In this document: positions 53,894 to 61,464 of the stretch, one piece after another | Layout: each line of letters opens with the position of its first letter | Numbering within the stretch: position 1 is the stretch's first letter | Assembly: GCA_041660815.1 (NCBI GenBank) | Contig: JBAZVN010000002.1 | Coordinates: 62,001-126,000 of the forward strand | Length of the DNA: 64,000 nt | Reading direction: 5' to 3' | DNA from: PALSA-1006 sp041660815 | Lineage (GTDB): Bacteria > Pseudomonadota > Gammaproteobacteria > Burkholderiales > Gallionellaceae | Notes under the pieces: generated by a model | The model's database searches: none | What the model was told of the DNA's origin: nothing | Seen by the model: only the letters and a program-made list of their open reading frames with translations | Program-made: the position numbers and the translations under genes

Positions 53894-55273
53894 ATGACTT
53901 CACCTTATAAACCACCCAACTTTATTACCAACACATCATTAAGGGATCAACTTTATGGTGTGCGACGTAAAATTCGGCAGGCATCAAAGGTGACACTAAC
54001 CGTTCCTACCGAATTTACTTTTAATCGCTCTGGTACAAAGTATTTTGACTCCGTGCTATCTTTTTTAAAATGGGACTTAAAGAATTGTCCCGTCGAAATT
54101 GATTTTAGAAGCTGTCGCAGCGCCAACTATCAAGCCATGGCACTTATCACTCTTTATAGCTGGAAATTGAAAAATCAGGGGTGCACAGTAAGCTACGCTC
54201 TTGATGATGGCAACGAGCAGAATGGAAGCCGGGTGTGGAAGTTAATGGGTGCACAAGGATTGTTTGCTGTAACAACAGACCCCAAAACCAACTTCAAATT
54301 CAATGAACATAAACCGCTTTTCGCCATCCGAAATTCAGATGATTTTCGAGAAGCGTTGATTTGTGCTGATACATTTACAAGTAATTTTGGTGTCGAATAT
54401 CAGAAAACGCTCAGGTATGTATTATCCGAGCTTTTATACAACACTGGCGAACATGGTAGATCTGATTTTTTCTGGCAAGGTCATAGATACCCAACCCCAT
54501 CAATACTTCAATTTACATGGTATGAAAAAATCAATGAACTCCACTTCATTATTGCTGATACTGGAGTTGGTATCCGACAACACTTGTCTCAAGCATATCC
54601 AACACTATTAAACGACGAGGAAGCAATTAGGCTAGCAATTCAGCCAGAAGTATCTGGCACCTTCGGCAAACAAGATCCATATACGAATCGTAACAATGCA
54701 GGAATGGGACTTTTTCTTTCCTCAAATATTCTTCGTCGATTACATGCTGATATGCACATATTATCTGGCAACGCGGTAACTCACATTTCGCCAATGGATA
54801 CGACAAGCAAAACTTTAGATGTTTCTTGGCCTGGCACATTTGTATTAGTCACTGTCAGGCTTGATCGAGGCACCGAGGTCGCTTATGAAACAATGATGCA
54901 AGAATTTCGTGAGCAAGCTCGCAAAGAAGTCAACTCAAGAAACAGTGTCACTCAACAAGATCGTTTTTATTTGAGCATATACAATTATTTCGGCTCATTT
55001 GCAGATGAAAAATCTACTGCAATTAGTTACAGAGATAGACATTTATTGCCCGCAGTGAATGAAGGAAAAACGATTGTTTTAGATTTTCAAAATGTTTCCT
55101 CTTCGACACATAGCTTTCTGAATGCTCTACTCGCATCACCTATTCGAAGGATGGGACTTTTGGCATACAAGCGAATTCGACTTATTAATGTTCCTCCTGA
55201 CATTAGAGAAACAATTGACTATATTCTTGATGACAACACGTCAGATGGTGTCAACGAATCGAGTTACGACTAA
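53894..55273 (+). CDS. GHKL ATPase fused to STAS-like DUF4325 domain
   Basis: 459 residues from ATG 53894. Residues about 25-110 look like an N-terminal STAS-like fold (TFNRSGTKYFDSVLSFL, VEIDFRSCRSANY). The middle is a GHKL ATPase: N-box LSELLYNTGEHG at about residue 177, G1 IADTGVGIRQ at about 222, and G2 NNAGMGLFLSSNIL at about 270. The C-terminus resembles DUF4325 (TIVLDFQNVSSSTHSFLNALL at about 395). This puts an anti-sigma-factor-like kinase and its STAS partner in one chain. The gene is AT-rich against its neighbours, so it was probably acquired. Its function is unknown; regulatory switching or defence are options. Confidence 0.7.
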   Translation: MTSPYKPPNFITNTSLRDQLYGVRRKIRQASKVTLTVPTEFTFNRSGTKYFDSVLSFLKWDLKNCPVEIDFRSCRSANYQAMALITLYSWKLKNQGCTVSYALDDGNEQNGSRVWKLMGAQGLFAVTTDPKTNFKFNEHKPLFAIRNSDDFREALICADTFTSNFGVEYQKTLRYVLSELLYNTGEHGRSDFFWQGHRYPTPSILQFTWYEKINELHFIIADTGVGIRQHLSQAYPTLLNDEEAIRLAIQPEVSGTFGKQDPYTNRNNAGMGLFLSSNILRRLHADMHILSGNAVTHISPMDTTSKTLDVSWPGTFVLVTVRLDRGTEVAYETMMQEFREQARKEVNSRNSVTQQDRFYLSIYNYFGSFADEKSTAISYRDRHLLPAVNEGKTIVLDFQNVSSSTHSFLNALLASPIRRMGLLAYKRIRLINVPPDIRETIDYILDDNTSDGVNESSYD

Positions 55274-55352
55274 CTTGTTCGACTCAAGAAAGAGCTAATG
55301 GGGTCAGCTTAGCTTCCGCGCTATTCATGCTTCACTACAAGGAGAAGTCATA

Positions 55353-55385
55353 ATGAACATAACAATATGGGAAAACCACAAATAA
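55353..55385 (+). CDS. Possible 10-residue peptide ORF
   Basis: ATG 55353 has a strong AAGGAG ribosome site eight bases upstream and encodes MNITIWENHK, then stops directly at the base of a terminator. It could be a real short peptide, a leader, or the remnant of a deleted gene. There is no evidence of function. Confidence 0.3.
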   Translation: MNITIWENHK

Positions 55386-55411
55386 AAATGGCGACTTCGG
55401 TCGCCATTTTT
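55384..55411 (+). terminator. UUCG-tetraloop terminator
   Basis: AAAAATGGCGAC-TTCG-GTCGCCATTTTT is an 11- to 12-bp perfect stem with a very stable UUCG loop and a T-run. It has A-runs and T-runs on both sides, so it may work in both directions. Confidence 0.9.
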
Positions 55412-55467
55412 ACGCCCTCCCATCCCATCTAATCCCGCAAACCTAACCCCATGGTGCGCTGTAGCGC

Positions 55468-55482
55468 TACTGTGCTACAGTA
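55468..55482. promoter_or_regulatory. Operator-like dyad TACTGT-GCT-ACAGTA
   Basis: A 6-bp perfect inverted repeat with a 3-base centre lies 30 bases before the antitoxin start, next to a second palindrome GTAGCGCTAC (55461-55470). This is the expected place for an RHH antitoxin to repress its own operon. Confidence 0.5.
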
Positions 55483-55511
55483 TGCGCGTGCCTTAAACCT
55501 TGGGAAATATT

Positions 55512-55796
55512 ATGTCTACAACCACCATACGCTTGCCGGAAGACTTGAAAGCCCGCGTTGCAGCGGCGGCGAAACGCGCGGGCACGAGCACGCACGGTTT
55601 TATTCTTGAAGCCATCGCGGAAAAAACAGCGCAGGAGGGACGTCGTGCCGATTTCGATGCAGTTGCCGAGGAGCGTTATGCCCGTATTGCGGCTACCGGG
55701 AAGACAGTTTCTTGGCTGGAAATGCGCGGCTATCTGGAAGATCGTCTCGCCGGTAAAAAGGGAAAGCGTCCGGTTGCCCGCAAGCTGGCGCGCTGA
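55512..55796 (+). CDS. Ribbon-helix-helix antitoxin (ParD/CopG-like)
   Basis: 94 residues from ATG 55512. The N-terminal RHH fold is TTTIRLPEDLKARVAAAAKR, then GTSTHGFILEAIAEK. The C-terminal half is basic and would wrap the toxin. It precedes the toxin by two bases, and a dyad operator lies upstream. It should bind DNA as a dimer and repress both genes. Confidence 0.85.
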   Translation: MSTTTIRLPEDLKARVAAAAKRAGTSTHGFILEAIAEKTAQEGRRADFDAVAEERYARIAATGKTVSWLEMRGYLEDRLAGKKGKRPVARKLAR

Positions 55797-55798
55797 AA

Positions 55799-56095
55799 AT
55801 GTCGCACATCGAATTAGCGCCGGAGGTGAGGGATGATTTTGATCGAATCCTCGATCACCTTGCACAATTTCAGGTAGAAAATCCGATGTTGCGTATTCGC
55901 GAGATCATCGAGGCGCTCAACGTGCTGGAACATAATCCCATGATTGGTCGCCCCGCGAATAACGGCAAGCGCGAGCTGGTGATCGGGCGCAGCTCGCATG
56001 GCTATGTGGCTTTGTACCGCTACATTATTGAAGTAGACACCGTTTTTGTGCTTGCCGTGCGCAGCCAGCAGGAAGCGGGTTATGCGGGGCTTTAA
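55799..56095 (+). CDS. ParE/RelE-type toxin
   Basis: 98 residues. It has the RelE/ParE layout: two N-terminal helices (VRDDFDRILDHLAQF), then GRPANNGKRELVIGRSSHGYVALYRY and FVLAVRSQQEAGY. ParE members poison gyrase and RelE members cut mRNA; sequence alone does not decide. The RHH partner favours ParE. It is the second toxin-antitoxin pair within 3.2 kb. Confidence 0.85.
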   Translation: MSHIELAPEVRDDFDRILDHLAQFQVENPMLRIREIIEALNVLEHNPMIGRPANNGKRELVIGRSSHGYVALYRYIIEVDTVFVLAVRSQQEAGYAGL

Positions 56096-56210
56096 GCCAA
56101 CCGGTGCAGGGCGATTTAAATAAGGAGATGACGGTGAGATTTATGTAAAATCTACCGAACTATAGCGGACTAGCCGTGTCCCACCGGCTCCATTTACAGG
56201 AGATAAAACG

Positions 56211-56759
56211 ATGAACTGGAAAAATTCTTCAATACGTTATGGTTCGCTTTCGATAGGCATTCATTGGTTAATGTTACTGCTCTTTGTTGCTGTCTATGGC
56301 ACCATCGAACTCCGTGAATTGTTTGAAAAAGGTAGTGATCCGCGCGAGGCATTAAAAACATGGCACTTCATGTTAGGCATGCTGGTCTTCGTATTGGTCT
56401 GGCTACGCATTGCCGCACGCTTGTCAGGGCCGACGCCAGCCATCCAGCCGGAACCGGAAAAAATGCAGCAGCTTTCCGCCAAACTATTGCATCTGACTCT
56501 GTATGCCTTGATGATCGGCATGCCGCTCACCGGTTGGCTGATGCTCAGCGCATCGGGCAAAGTGATCCCATTCTTCGGGTTGGAACTGCCTGCATTGATA
56601 GGTGAAAACAAAGATCTCGCAAAACAGATCAAGGAAGTGCATGAATTCGTCGGCACCACCGGTTATTACCTACTCGGCCTGCATGTGATCGCAGCTCTGT
56701 ATCATCACTTCATCAAGCGCGATAACACACTGACACGGATGTTGCCCGAACGGAAATAG
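56211..56759 (+). CDS. Cytochrome b561 family protein
   Basis: 182 residues with four membrane helices. Haem-ligand histidines lie in GIHWLMLL at about residue 18, TWHFMLGM at about 52, and the VHEFVGTTG and GLHVIAALYHH segments near 142-166. The family carries electrons from quinol at the inner membrane. CAGGAG lies eight bases upstream. It is not obviously in an operon with the rhodanese, which follows after 91 bases. Confidence 0.87.
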   Translation: MNWKNSSIRYGSLSIGIHWLMLLLFVAVYGTIELRELFEKGSDPREALKTWHFMLGMLVFVLVWLRIAARLSGPTPAIQPEPEKMQQLSAKLLHLTLYALMIGMPLTGWLMLSASGKVIPFFGLELPALIGENKDLAKQIKEVHEFVGTTGYYLLGLHVIAALYHHFIKRDNTLTRMLPERK

Positions 56760-56850
56760 ATAGCCCGCACGCGTTCAGCCTGTCGAATTGCTAATGCTCC
56801 GCCCGCGAAGAAGTTCTTGCCGCTCAATTATTTTCTCCGGATAAACTGCT

Positions 56851-57426
56851 ATGACTGACTACAAGATTTGCGCCGGGATGCCGATGCTTGAAGTGCTCCA
56901 TTTGGGTAACCCCGTTACGATCCGTCGCGAGGACAATCCCACGGCTACGATCCGCGCGGAATATGCGCTTACCGCGCGCAAGTGTCCGCCGTATTGTATT
57001 CAGCCGATGCAATTAACGTCGGGGGTGGAAACGCTGGGTGAGCTGGAAGTGCTGGACTATCTGAAGCGCATCCGTCAGGGTGAGGACAAGCTTATGGTCA
57101 TTGACTCGCGCACGCCGGATTGGTATGCAAAAGGCACCATTCCCGGTGCCGTTAATATTCCCTATGCACAAGATATGGCCGGACGTGCCAGCGACTTACC
57201 CGGTGTAAAAAAGTCGTTGCTTGAACTGTTTGGGGTGAAGGAAATTTCCGGGGTATACGACTTCAGCGCGTCTTATACCCTCGCGGTTTTCTGCAACGGC
57301 CCGTGGTGCGGGCAGACGCCGAATTACATTCGCACGCTGCTCGGTTTGGGGTATCCCGCAACTTTAATTAAGTGGTATCGCGGCGGAATGCAGGACTGGT
57401 GCTCGCTGGGGCTGACGGTTATTTGA
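56851..57426 (+). CDS. Rhodanese-like sulfurtransferase domain protein
   Basis: 191 residues. One rhodanese domain covers about 60-190: VIDSRTPDWYAKGTIPGAVNIP, then the active-site loop CNGPWCGQTPN at about residue 148. An N-terminal extension has a RKCPPYCIQP segment (C-x3-C). The family moves sulfane sulfur or acts as a redox or phosphatase-like module. There is no signal peptide, so it is cytoplasmic. Confidence 0.82.
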   Translation: MTDYKICAGMPMLEVLHLGNPVTIRREDNPTATIRAEYALTARKCPPYCIQPMQLTSGVETLGELEVLDYLKRIRQGEDKLMVIDSRTPDWYAKGTIPGAVNIPYAQDMAGRASDLPGVKKSLLELFGVKEISGVYDFSASYTLAVFCNGPWCGQTPNYIRTLLGLGYPATLIKWYRGGMQDWCSLGLTVI

Positions 57427-57500
57427 TGCGCTGATTTACACACGGCAGCGCATCAATCACTGAGAAATTGCAAGTATTATATTGCGCATAACTATTTGAT

Positions 57501-58988
57501 TTAATTATGTTTTTCCATTACCATTTCGCCGACTAGTTGGATAACTTGACTGCTGGCATTCTCGGCGGCTTCCAGTTGTCGAATCAAGTCTTCGCGAATG
57601 GAATGATCGTTTGTCCAATCTTGGTGACCCAGTAACAATGCTTTATGCACGCTGGAATGCACGATGGCATGCGGTTGATCCAATTTTTTGTAACTTGAAG
57701 TTGCGCCGAAGATTTGCTTTCCGGCATCGAGATACCATTTCCCCAAACGGCAATTTTTGTGATCTGATTTAACTGCTATCGCTGCCTCACATTCTTCGGT
57801 TTTACACAACTCCACAGCGCGATAGGCATTTTGCATATAGATAATATGATCCATTTTCACCAGCGAACCGAACGACCAGTCTTTGGTTTTTGACACGCGG
57901 CGAATGGTATTTTCAGCGGCACTGGAAAACTCCGAGAAGCGTCCCTGAAAATTATTCATCTGATCATATACGCTGGCTGTGGTGCTGCTCACTTCATTTG
58001 TTTCCGTGCGCATTTTTTCAACATGGGTGCGGAAACTTTCAACGATGGCGTTAATTTCAACCGTGGCAATTTTGGTGCGCTCGGCTAATTTTCTAACTTC
58101 GTCGGCCACCACGGCAAAACCGCGACCGGTCTCGCCGGCGCGGGCGGCTTCGATGGCGGCATTGAGCGCCAGCAAGTTTGTTTGGTCGGCAATTTCGGCA
58201 ATGATATTGACCGCCGAATCGATGGCGGCACTTTCATTGCCGAGCAAGTTGGCTGCATCAGCCAGTTGTTGCACCTGGCTGTTCATATTGTTGAGCGAAC
58301 CGCTCAGGCTGCCCACCACCATCATGCTTTGCTGGGCAGCTTCACGGTTGGCGATGGCGATGGTTTCCACCTGATCCATTTCGCTGCTCATGCCGACTAA
58401 ATCCTGCTGGCTGAGTTTCAGGCTGCTGAGCAATTTATTGGCGTTCATCGAGTGAATACGCGAGGACAATTCATTTTTACTGATGAACTGGACATTGTTT
58501 TCCATCGCCTGAATAGCCTGATTAATTTTGCTTAAGGAATTTGAAAATTGACCGGGAAGTCCGTCGGTAAGCGCTTTGCGGTAGTAGGTTCCCTCCGAAA
58601 CCAGACTAAAGCAGGTATTAACTTCTTTGAAATAAGTTTCGATCAGATCCAGAAAGTCATTGAGTTCCCAAGCTGCTTTGCCGATTTCGCCCAAGCCCTG
58701 AGTATGCAATACGCGTTCATGCAATTGACCTTGTCGCGAGCTTTTTAGTACGTTTTGCATCTTCACCACGACTTCGACGGCGTGTTCATATTTTACGTAG
58801 GCGTAGGCGCTGAAGCTAATGGCGATGAATGGAAAAGACCAGGCAATCAGGCTGAATCCCTGTTGTGTAGTGAACCAGATCGTCATGCAAATGGTGAGGG
58901 CGACAAATACCGCACATACCGCGATAAAGCGACCACCCATCATCAAAAATTGAAATGGACTGATTCTGTTGGAAATTGATTTAGTCAT
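57501..58988 (-). CDS. Methyl-accepting chemotaxis protein with C-terminal CZB zinc domain
   Basis: 495 residues. Two adjacent N-terminal membrane segments (about residues 15-60) and almost no periplasmic loop suggest that it senses inside the cell. The signalling tip is NLLALNAAIEAARAGE with FAVVADEVRKLAERT at about 285. The C-terminal CZB domain has the 3-His/1-Cys set: MDHIIYM, DHKNCRLGKW and AIVHSSVH. CZB domains bind zinc and may sense oxidants. AGGA lies eight bases before ATG. It lies eight bases after the PAS gene and probably works with it. Confidence 0.88.
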   Translation of the reverse strand: MTKSISNRISPFQFLMMGGRFIAVCAVFVALTICMTIWFTTQQGFSLIAWSFPFIAISFSAYAYVKYEHAVEVVVKMQNVLKSSRQGQLHERVLHTQGLGEIGKAAWELNDFLDLIETYFKEVNTCFSLVSEGTYYRKALTDGLPGQFSNSLSKINQAIQAMENNVQFISKNELSSRIHSMNANKLLSSLKLSQQDLVGMSSEMDQVETIAIANREAAQQSMMVVGSLSGSLNNMNSQVQQLADAANLLGNESAAIDSAVNIIAEIADQTNLLALNAAIEAARAGETGRGFAVVADEVRKLAERTKIATVEINAIVESFRTHVEKMRTETNEVSSTTASVYDQMNNFQGRFSEFSSAAENTIRRVSKTKDWSFGSLVKMDHIIYMQNAYRAVELCKTEECEAAIAVKSDHKNCRLGKWYLDAGKQIFGATSSYKKLDQPHAIVHSSVHKALLLGHQDWTNDHSIREDLIRQLEAAENASSQVIQLVGEMVMEKHN

Positions 58989-58996
58989 TATTTTTC

Positions 58997-59515
58997 CTAG
59001 AGGGACAAAATAAAACGGTCATAGGTGGTGCCCAGCGATTTTAGCTTGGCTTGGAGAAATTCAACGGAGGCTGCCGGGGCATTGGCGCTACCGGCACGGG
59101 TTTCCACGTCAAGCATTTCCCGGTAAATCGCTTCCATGGTGGCGATGGCGTCTTTTCCGGGCTTGCGGCGTACCGAGAAATATCCGATTAGATTTCCATT
59201 GGAATCGCGATCCGGGGTGACATTGGCAAAAACCCAATAATAATTTCCGTCGGAGGTAATATTTTTGACGTAGCCGAAGAATTCGCGCTCCTGTTTCAGC
59301 GTATCCCACAGCAGCTTAAAGGCACCCCGTGGCATATCCGGGTGGCGCACAAGGTTGTGTTGTTGACCTAAAACTGCCAATTCGGAAAAATTGGCCACTC
59401 GCATAAAAGCGCGATTGACGTAAGTGATCCGTCCTTTCAAGTCTGTTTTTGAGACGATGACTTCATCCTGCTCCAGCATGATTTCATGCTGAGTTGGTGT
59501 GATTTTTAATTTCAA
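58997..59515 (-). CDS. Aer-type PAS domain protein
   Basis: 172 residues. One PAS domain at about residues 18-115: IVSKTDLKGRITYVNRAFM, NLVRHPDMPR (the Aer FAD-pocket motif), and FFGYVKNITSDGNYYWVFA. A short helix follows. It lacks its own signalling domain, and the adjacent receptor lacks a PAS domain. The two together would make a split aerotaxis receptor. Confidence 0.82.
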   Translation of the reverse strand: MKLKITPTQHEIMLEQDEVIVSKTDLKGRITYVNRAFMRVANFSELAVLGQQHNLVRHPDMPRGAFKLLWDTLKQEREFFGYVKNITSDGNYYWVFANVTPDRDSNGNLIGYFSVRRKPGKDAIATMEAIYREMLDVETRAGSANAPAASVEFLQAKLKSLGTTYDRFILSL

Positions 59516-59610
59516 GCTCTTCTCCTGGGGTCTGCGCGCCGGATATTCCGGTCATTGTGTGTTTATTACTCGGAGAAATAGTCGATGCGGGAGAGTTTAA
59601 AGATAGCTTC

Positions 59611-59643
59611 TGATCAGTCTAAGTGCAGACTGCTGATCTTTTA
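59611..59643 (+). terminator. Hairpin in the gap upstream of the PAS gene
   Basis: GATCAGTCT pairs with AGACT and TGATC (2-base bulge) across a 6-base loop, then TTTT on the + strand. No + gene is near enough to own it. The 526-bp gap (59516-60041) otherwise shows only AT-rich sequence and the small ORF at 59938. Confidence 0.35.
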
Positions 59644-59937
59644 GAGGCTATTCATTTGGGAATTTCCCGGTCTCCACTGACCATATACTCCGTAAAACTT
59701 GCTACTTAAAGCTGGAAGCAACTGGTGCCGGGTTGCTATGTTGGTGATTATAGGGGGATTTAGCTGAGCGGGGAAGGGGCGTTTAGTTAGTTGGTTGTTA
59801 AAGTCGAATTATTGGATTTATCAAGAAAAGACGTTTTAATATTTATGTGCGACATTGGTTTTGATTTTTCCCTATAATTTCAAAAATTGCGCAATAATTC
59901 AACGTGATGATTCCACAAATTTATTAAAGACATAATC

Positions 59938-60030
59938 ATGCAAAACAAAATCGCAACAATGCTTCATGCGACATGGCGTAAAAGTAAGTTAACAGTGCTG
60001 AAACATCGTGTCATATTTTCAATCGATTGA
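59938..60030 (+). CDS. Possible 30-residue ORF upstream of the TpsB-like gene
   Basis: ATG 59938 opens a 30-codon basic ORF (MQNKIATMLHATWRKSK start) ending 11 bases before the next ATG. No clear ribosome site is seen. It could be a leader peptide or chance. Confidence 0.2.
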   Translation: MQNKIATMLHATWRKSKLTVLKHRVIFSID

Positions 60031-60041
60031 AAATAATATCA

Positions 60042-61334
60042 ATGCGCTTATTACCCTTTTTTGAACAGCGAGATGTTAATTTTTATTTCACTAGCTTAAT
60101 TGTCTTTTGCGCACTTTTTCTTTCGGAATCTTCTCAAGCACAGACTGATGCAGGTCAGCTTCTCCAGCAACTCGAAAATACACGCAATACCGCAACTGCA
60201 AATAGTAGACTTCAAACTTTGCTGGTTTCACCAAGTTCCGCAGCTTCCAATAGCGAGGGGACGCGTAGTGATCAGCCCGGGGTGATCGGCTCGGTGAAGG
60301 TCAATAATAATGCCCCGTATAGTACCGGTGAATACCAGGTTTCTCTCAATCGCATTATCGAAAATCCCACGCAACGTCTCGATCAAATTGAACTCTTTTC
60401 AGACTTTACTCTGGGCAGTAGCCATCTGCATTTTTCCTACGATATTCCTTATGGGGATAATGGGTTGTTCGTGGGAACCCACGCTTCGTGGATGCAATAT
60501 TGGATAATCAATGAGCCTTCCTTTTCAAATTCTGCGGGCGAAGCCAGCAACATCGGTTTGCATACCCGCTACCCTCTTTTGCGCGATAACACCAATAGTT
60601 TGACCGTTAGCAGCACGCTGGATCGTAATTATTACCTGAATAGCAAAAACGCAAAAATCGCTTCCGATAAAACGGTGAACATCCTTAACTTTGGCTTATC
60701 CGGTGACCGGATTGATACATGGGGTGAGGGCGGTATCAGTTTCGCGAGCGTATTTCTCAAGTTGGGCCAACTCGATCTTTCGGGGAATGCCGCTGATTTA
60801 GCGACAGATCAATCCTCGGCAAAAAAAGATGGAATTTTCGGCAAAATATTATGGAAGGCGCAGCGCCTGCAAAAGTTGAACGAAACAACCCAATTGTGGT
60901 TGTCGATTAATGGTCAACTTGCCAGTAAAAATTTAGACAGTTCGGAAAGTTTTCTGCTGGGAGGGCCTGCCGGCGTGCGCGCCTACCCCGGTATGGAAGG
61001 AGCTGGAGATGCCGGGTGGCTTCTTAGCGTCGAAGTGCGCAAAACGCTTCAACCCAAACTTATCCTTGCCGGCTTTTATGATCACGGATATGTGGCGCAG
61101 CACACCAACAACTGGAGCGGCTGGAATGCAAGCAACACCAGTCAACCAAGTGCATACAGCCTTAAAGGTTCAGGTGTCTCATTAACCTGGAATGAGAAGG
61201 GTAATTACTCGGCAAAAATTGTATATGCCCATCGTTTGGGAGACAACCCGCTGGCGGAAGTTGGCACCGGAAATGACGCGGACAACAGCCATGTGTTAAA
61301 TCGACTGTGGTTGAATTATGAGAAGTATTGGTAA
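60042..61334 (+). CDS. TpsB/ShlB-like outer-membrane barrel without recognisable POTRA domains
   Basis: 430 residues from ATG 60042; a TTG at 60027 would extend it by five residues. A signal peptide ends near SSQAQ (residue about 34). Next is AGQLLQQLEN, which matches the mature start of TpsB proteins. After about 40 residues of low-complexity sequence comes the barrel domain (VKVNNNAPYSTGEYQVSL), with GGPAGVRAYPGMEG at about residue 310 as the VRGY-like motif 3. Usual TpsB proteins have about 150 residues of POTRA domains between these parts and are about 550 long. It may secrete or insert a partner protein, but the reduced N-terminus makes this uncertain. Confidence 0.7.
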   Translation: MRLLPFFEQRDVNFYFTSLIVFCALFLSESSQAQTDAGQLLQQLENTRNTATANSRLQTLLVSPSSAASNSEGTRSDQPGVIGSVKVNNNAPYSTGEYQVSLNRIIENPTQRLDQIELFSDFTLGSSHLHFSYDIPYGDNGLFVGTHASWMQYWIINEPSFSNSAGEASNIGLHTRYPLLRDNTNSLTVSSTLDRNYYLNSKNAKIASDKTVNILNFGLSGDRIDTWGEGGISFASVFLKLGQLDLSGNAADLATDQSSAKKDGIFGKILWKAQRLQKLNETTQLWLSINGQLASKNLDSSESFLLGGPAGVRAYPGMEGAGDAGWLLSVEVRKTLQPKLILAGFYDHGYVAQHTNNWSGWNASNTSQPSAYSLKGSGVSLTWNEKGNYSAKIVYAHRLGDNPLAEVGTGNDADNSHVLNRLWLNYEKYW

Positions 61335-61464
61335 GTTTTTTGATCGGACAAGGTTGGATCTGTAGCGCAATTATGCGGGTAATTTCGATGCTTCACCCGG
61401 CTCCGACAGAAGAGTCGAAGCGGGAAATACACTTGAATGCAAAAAAAATAAATTGAAAATTCAT

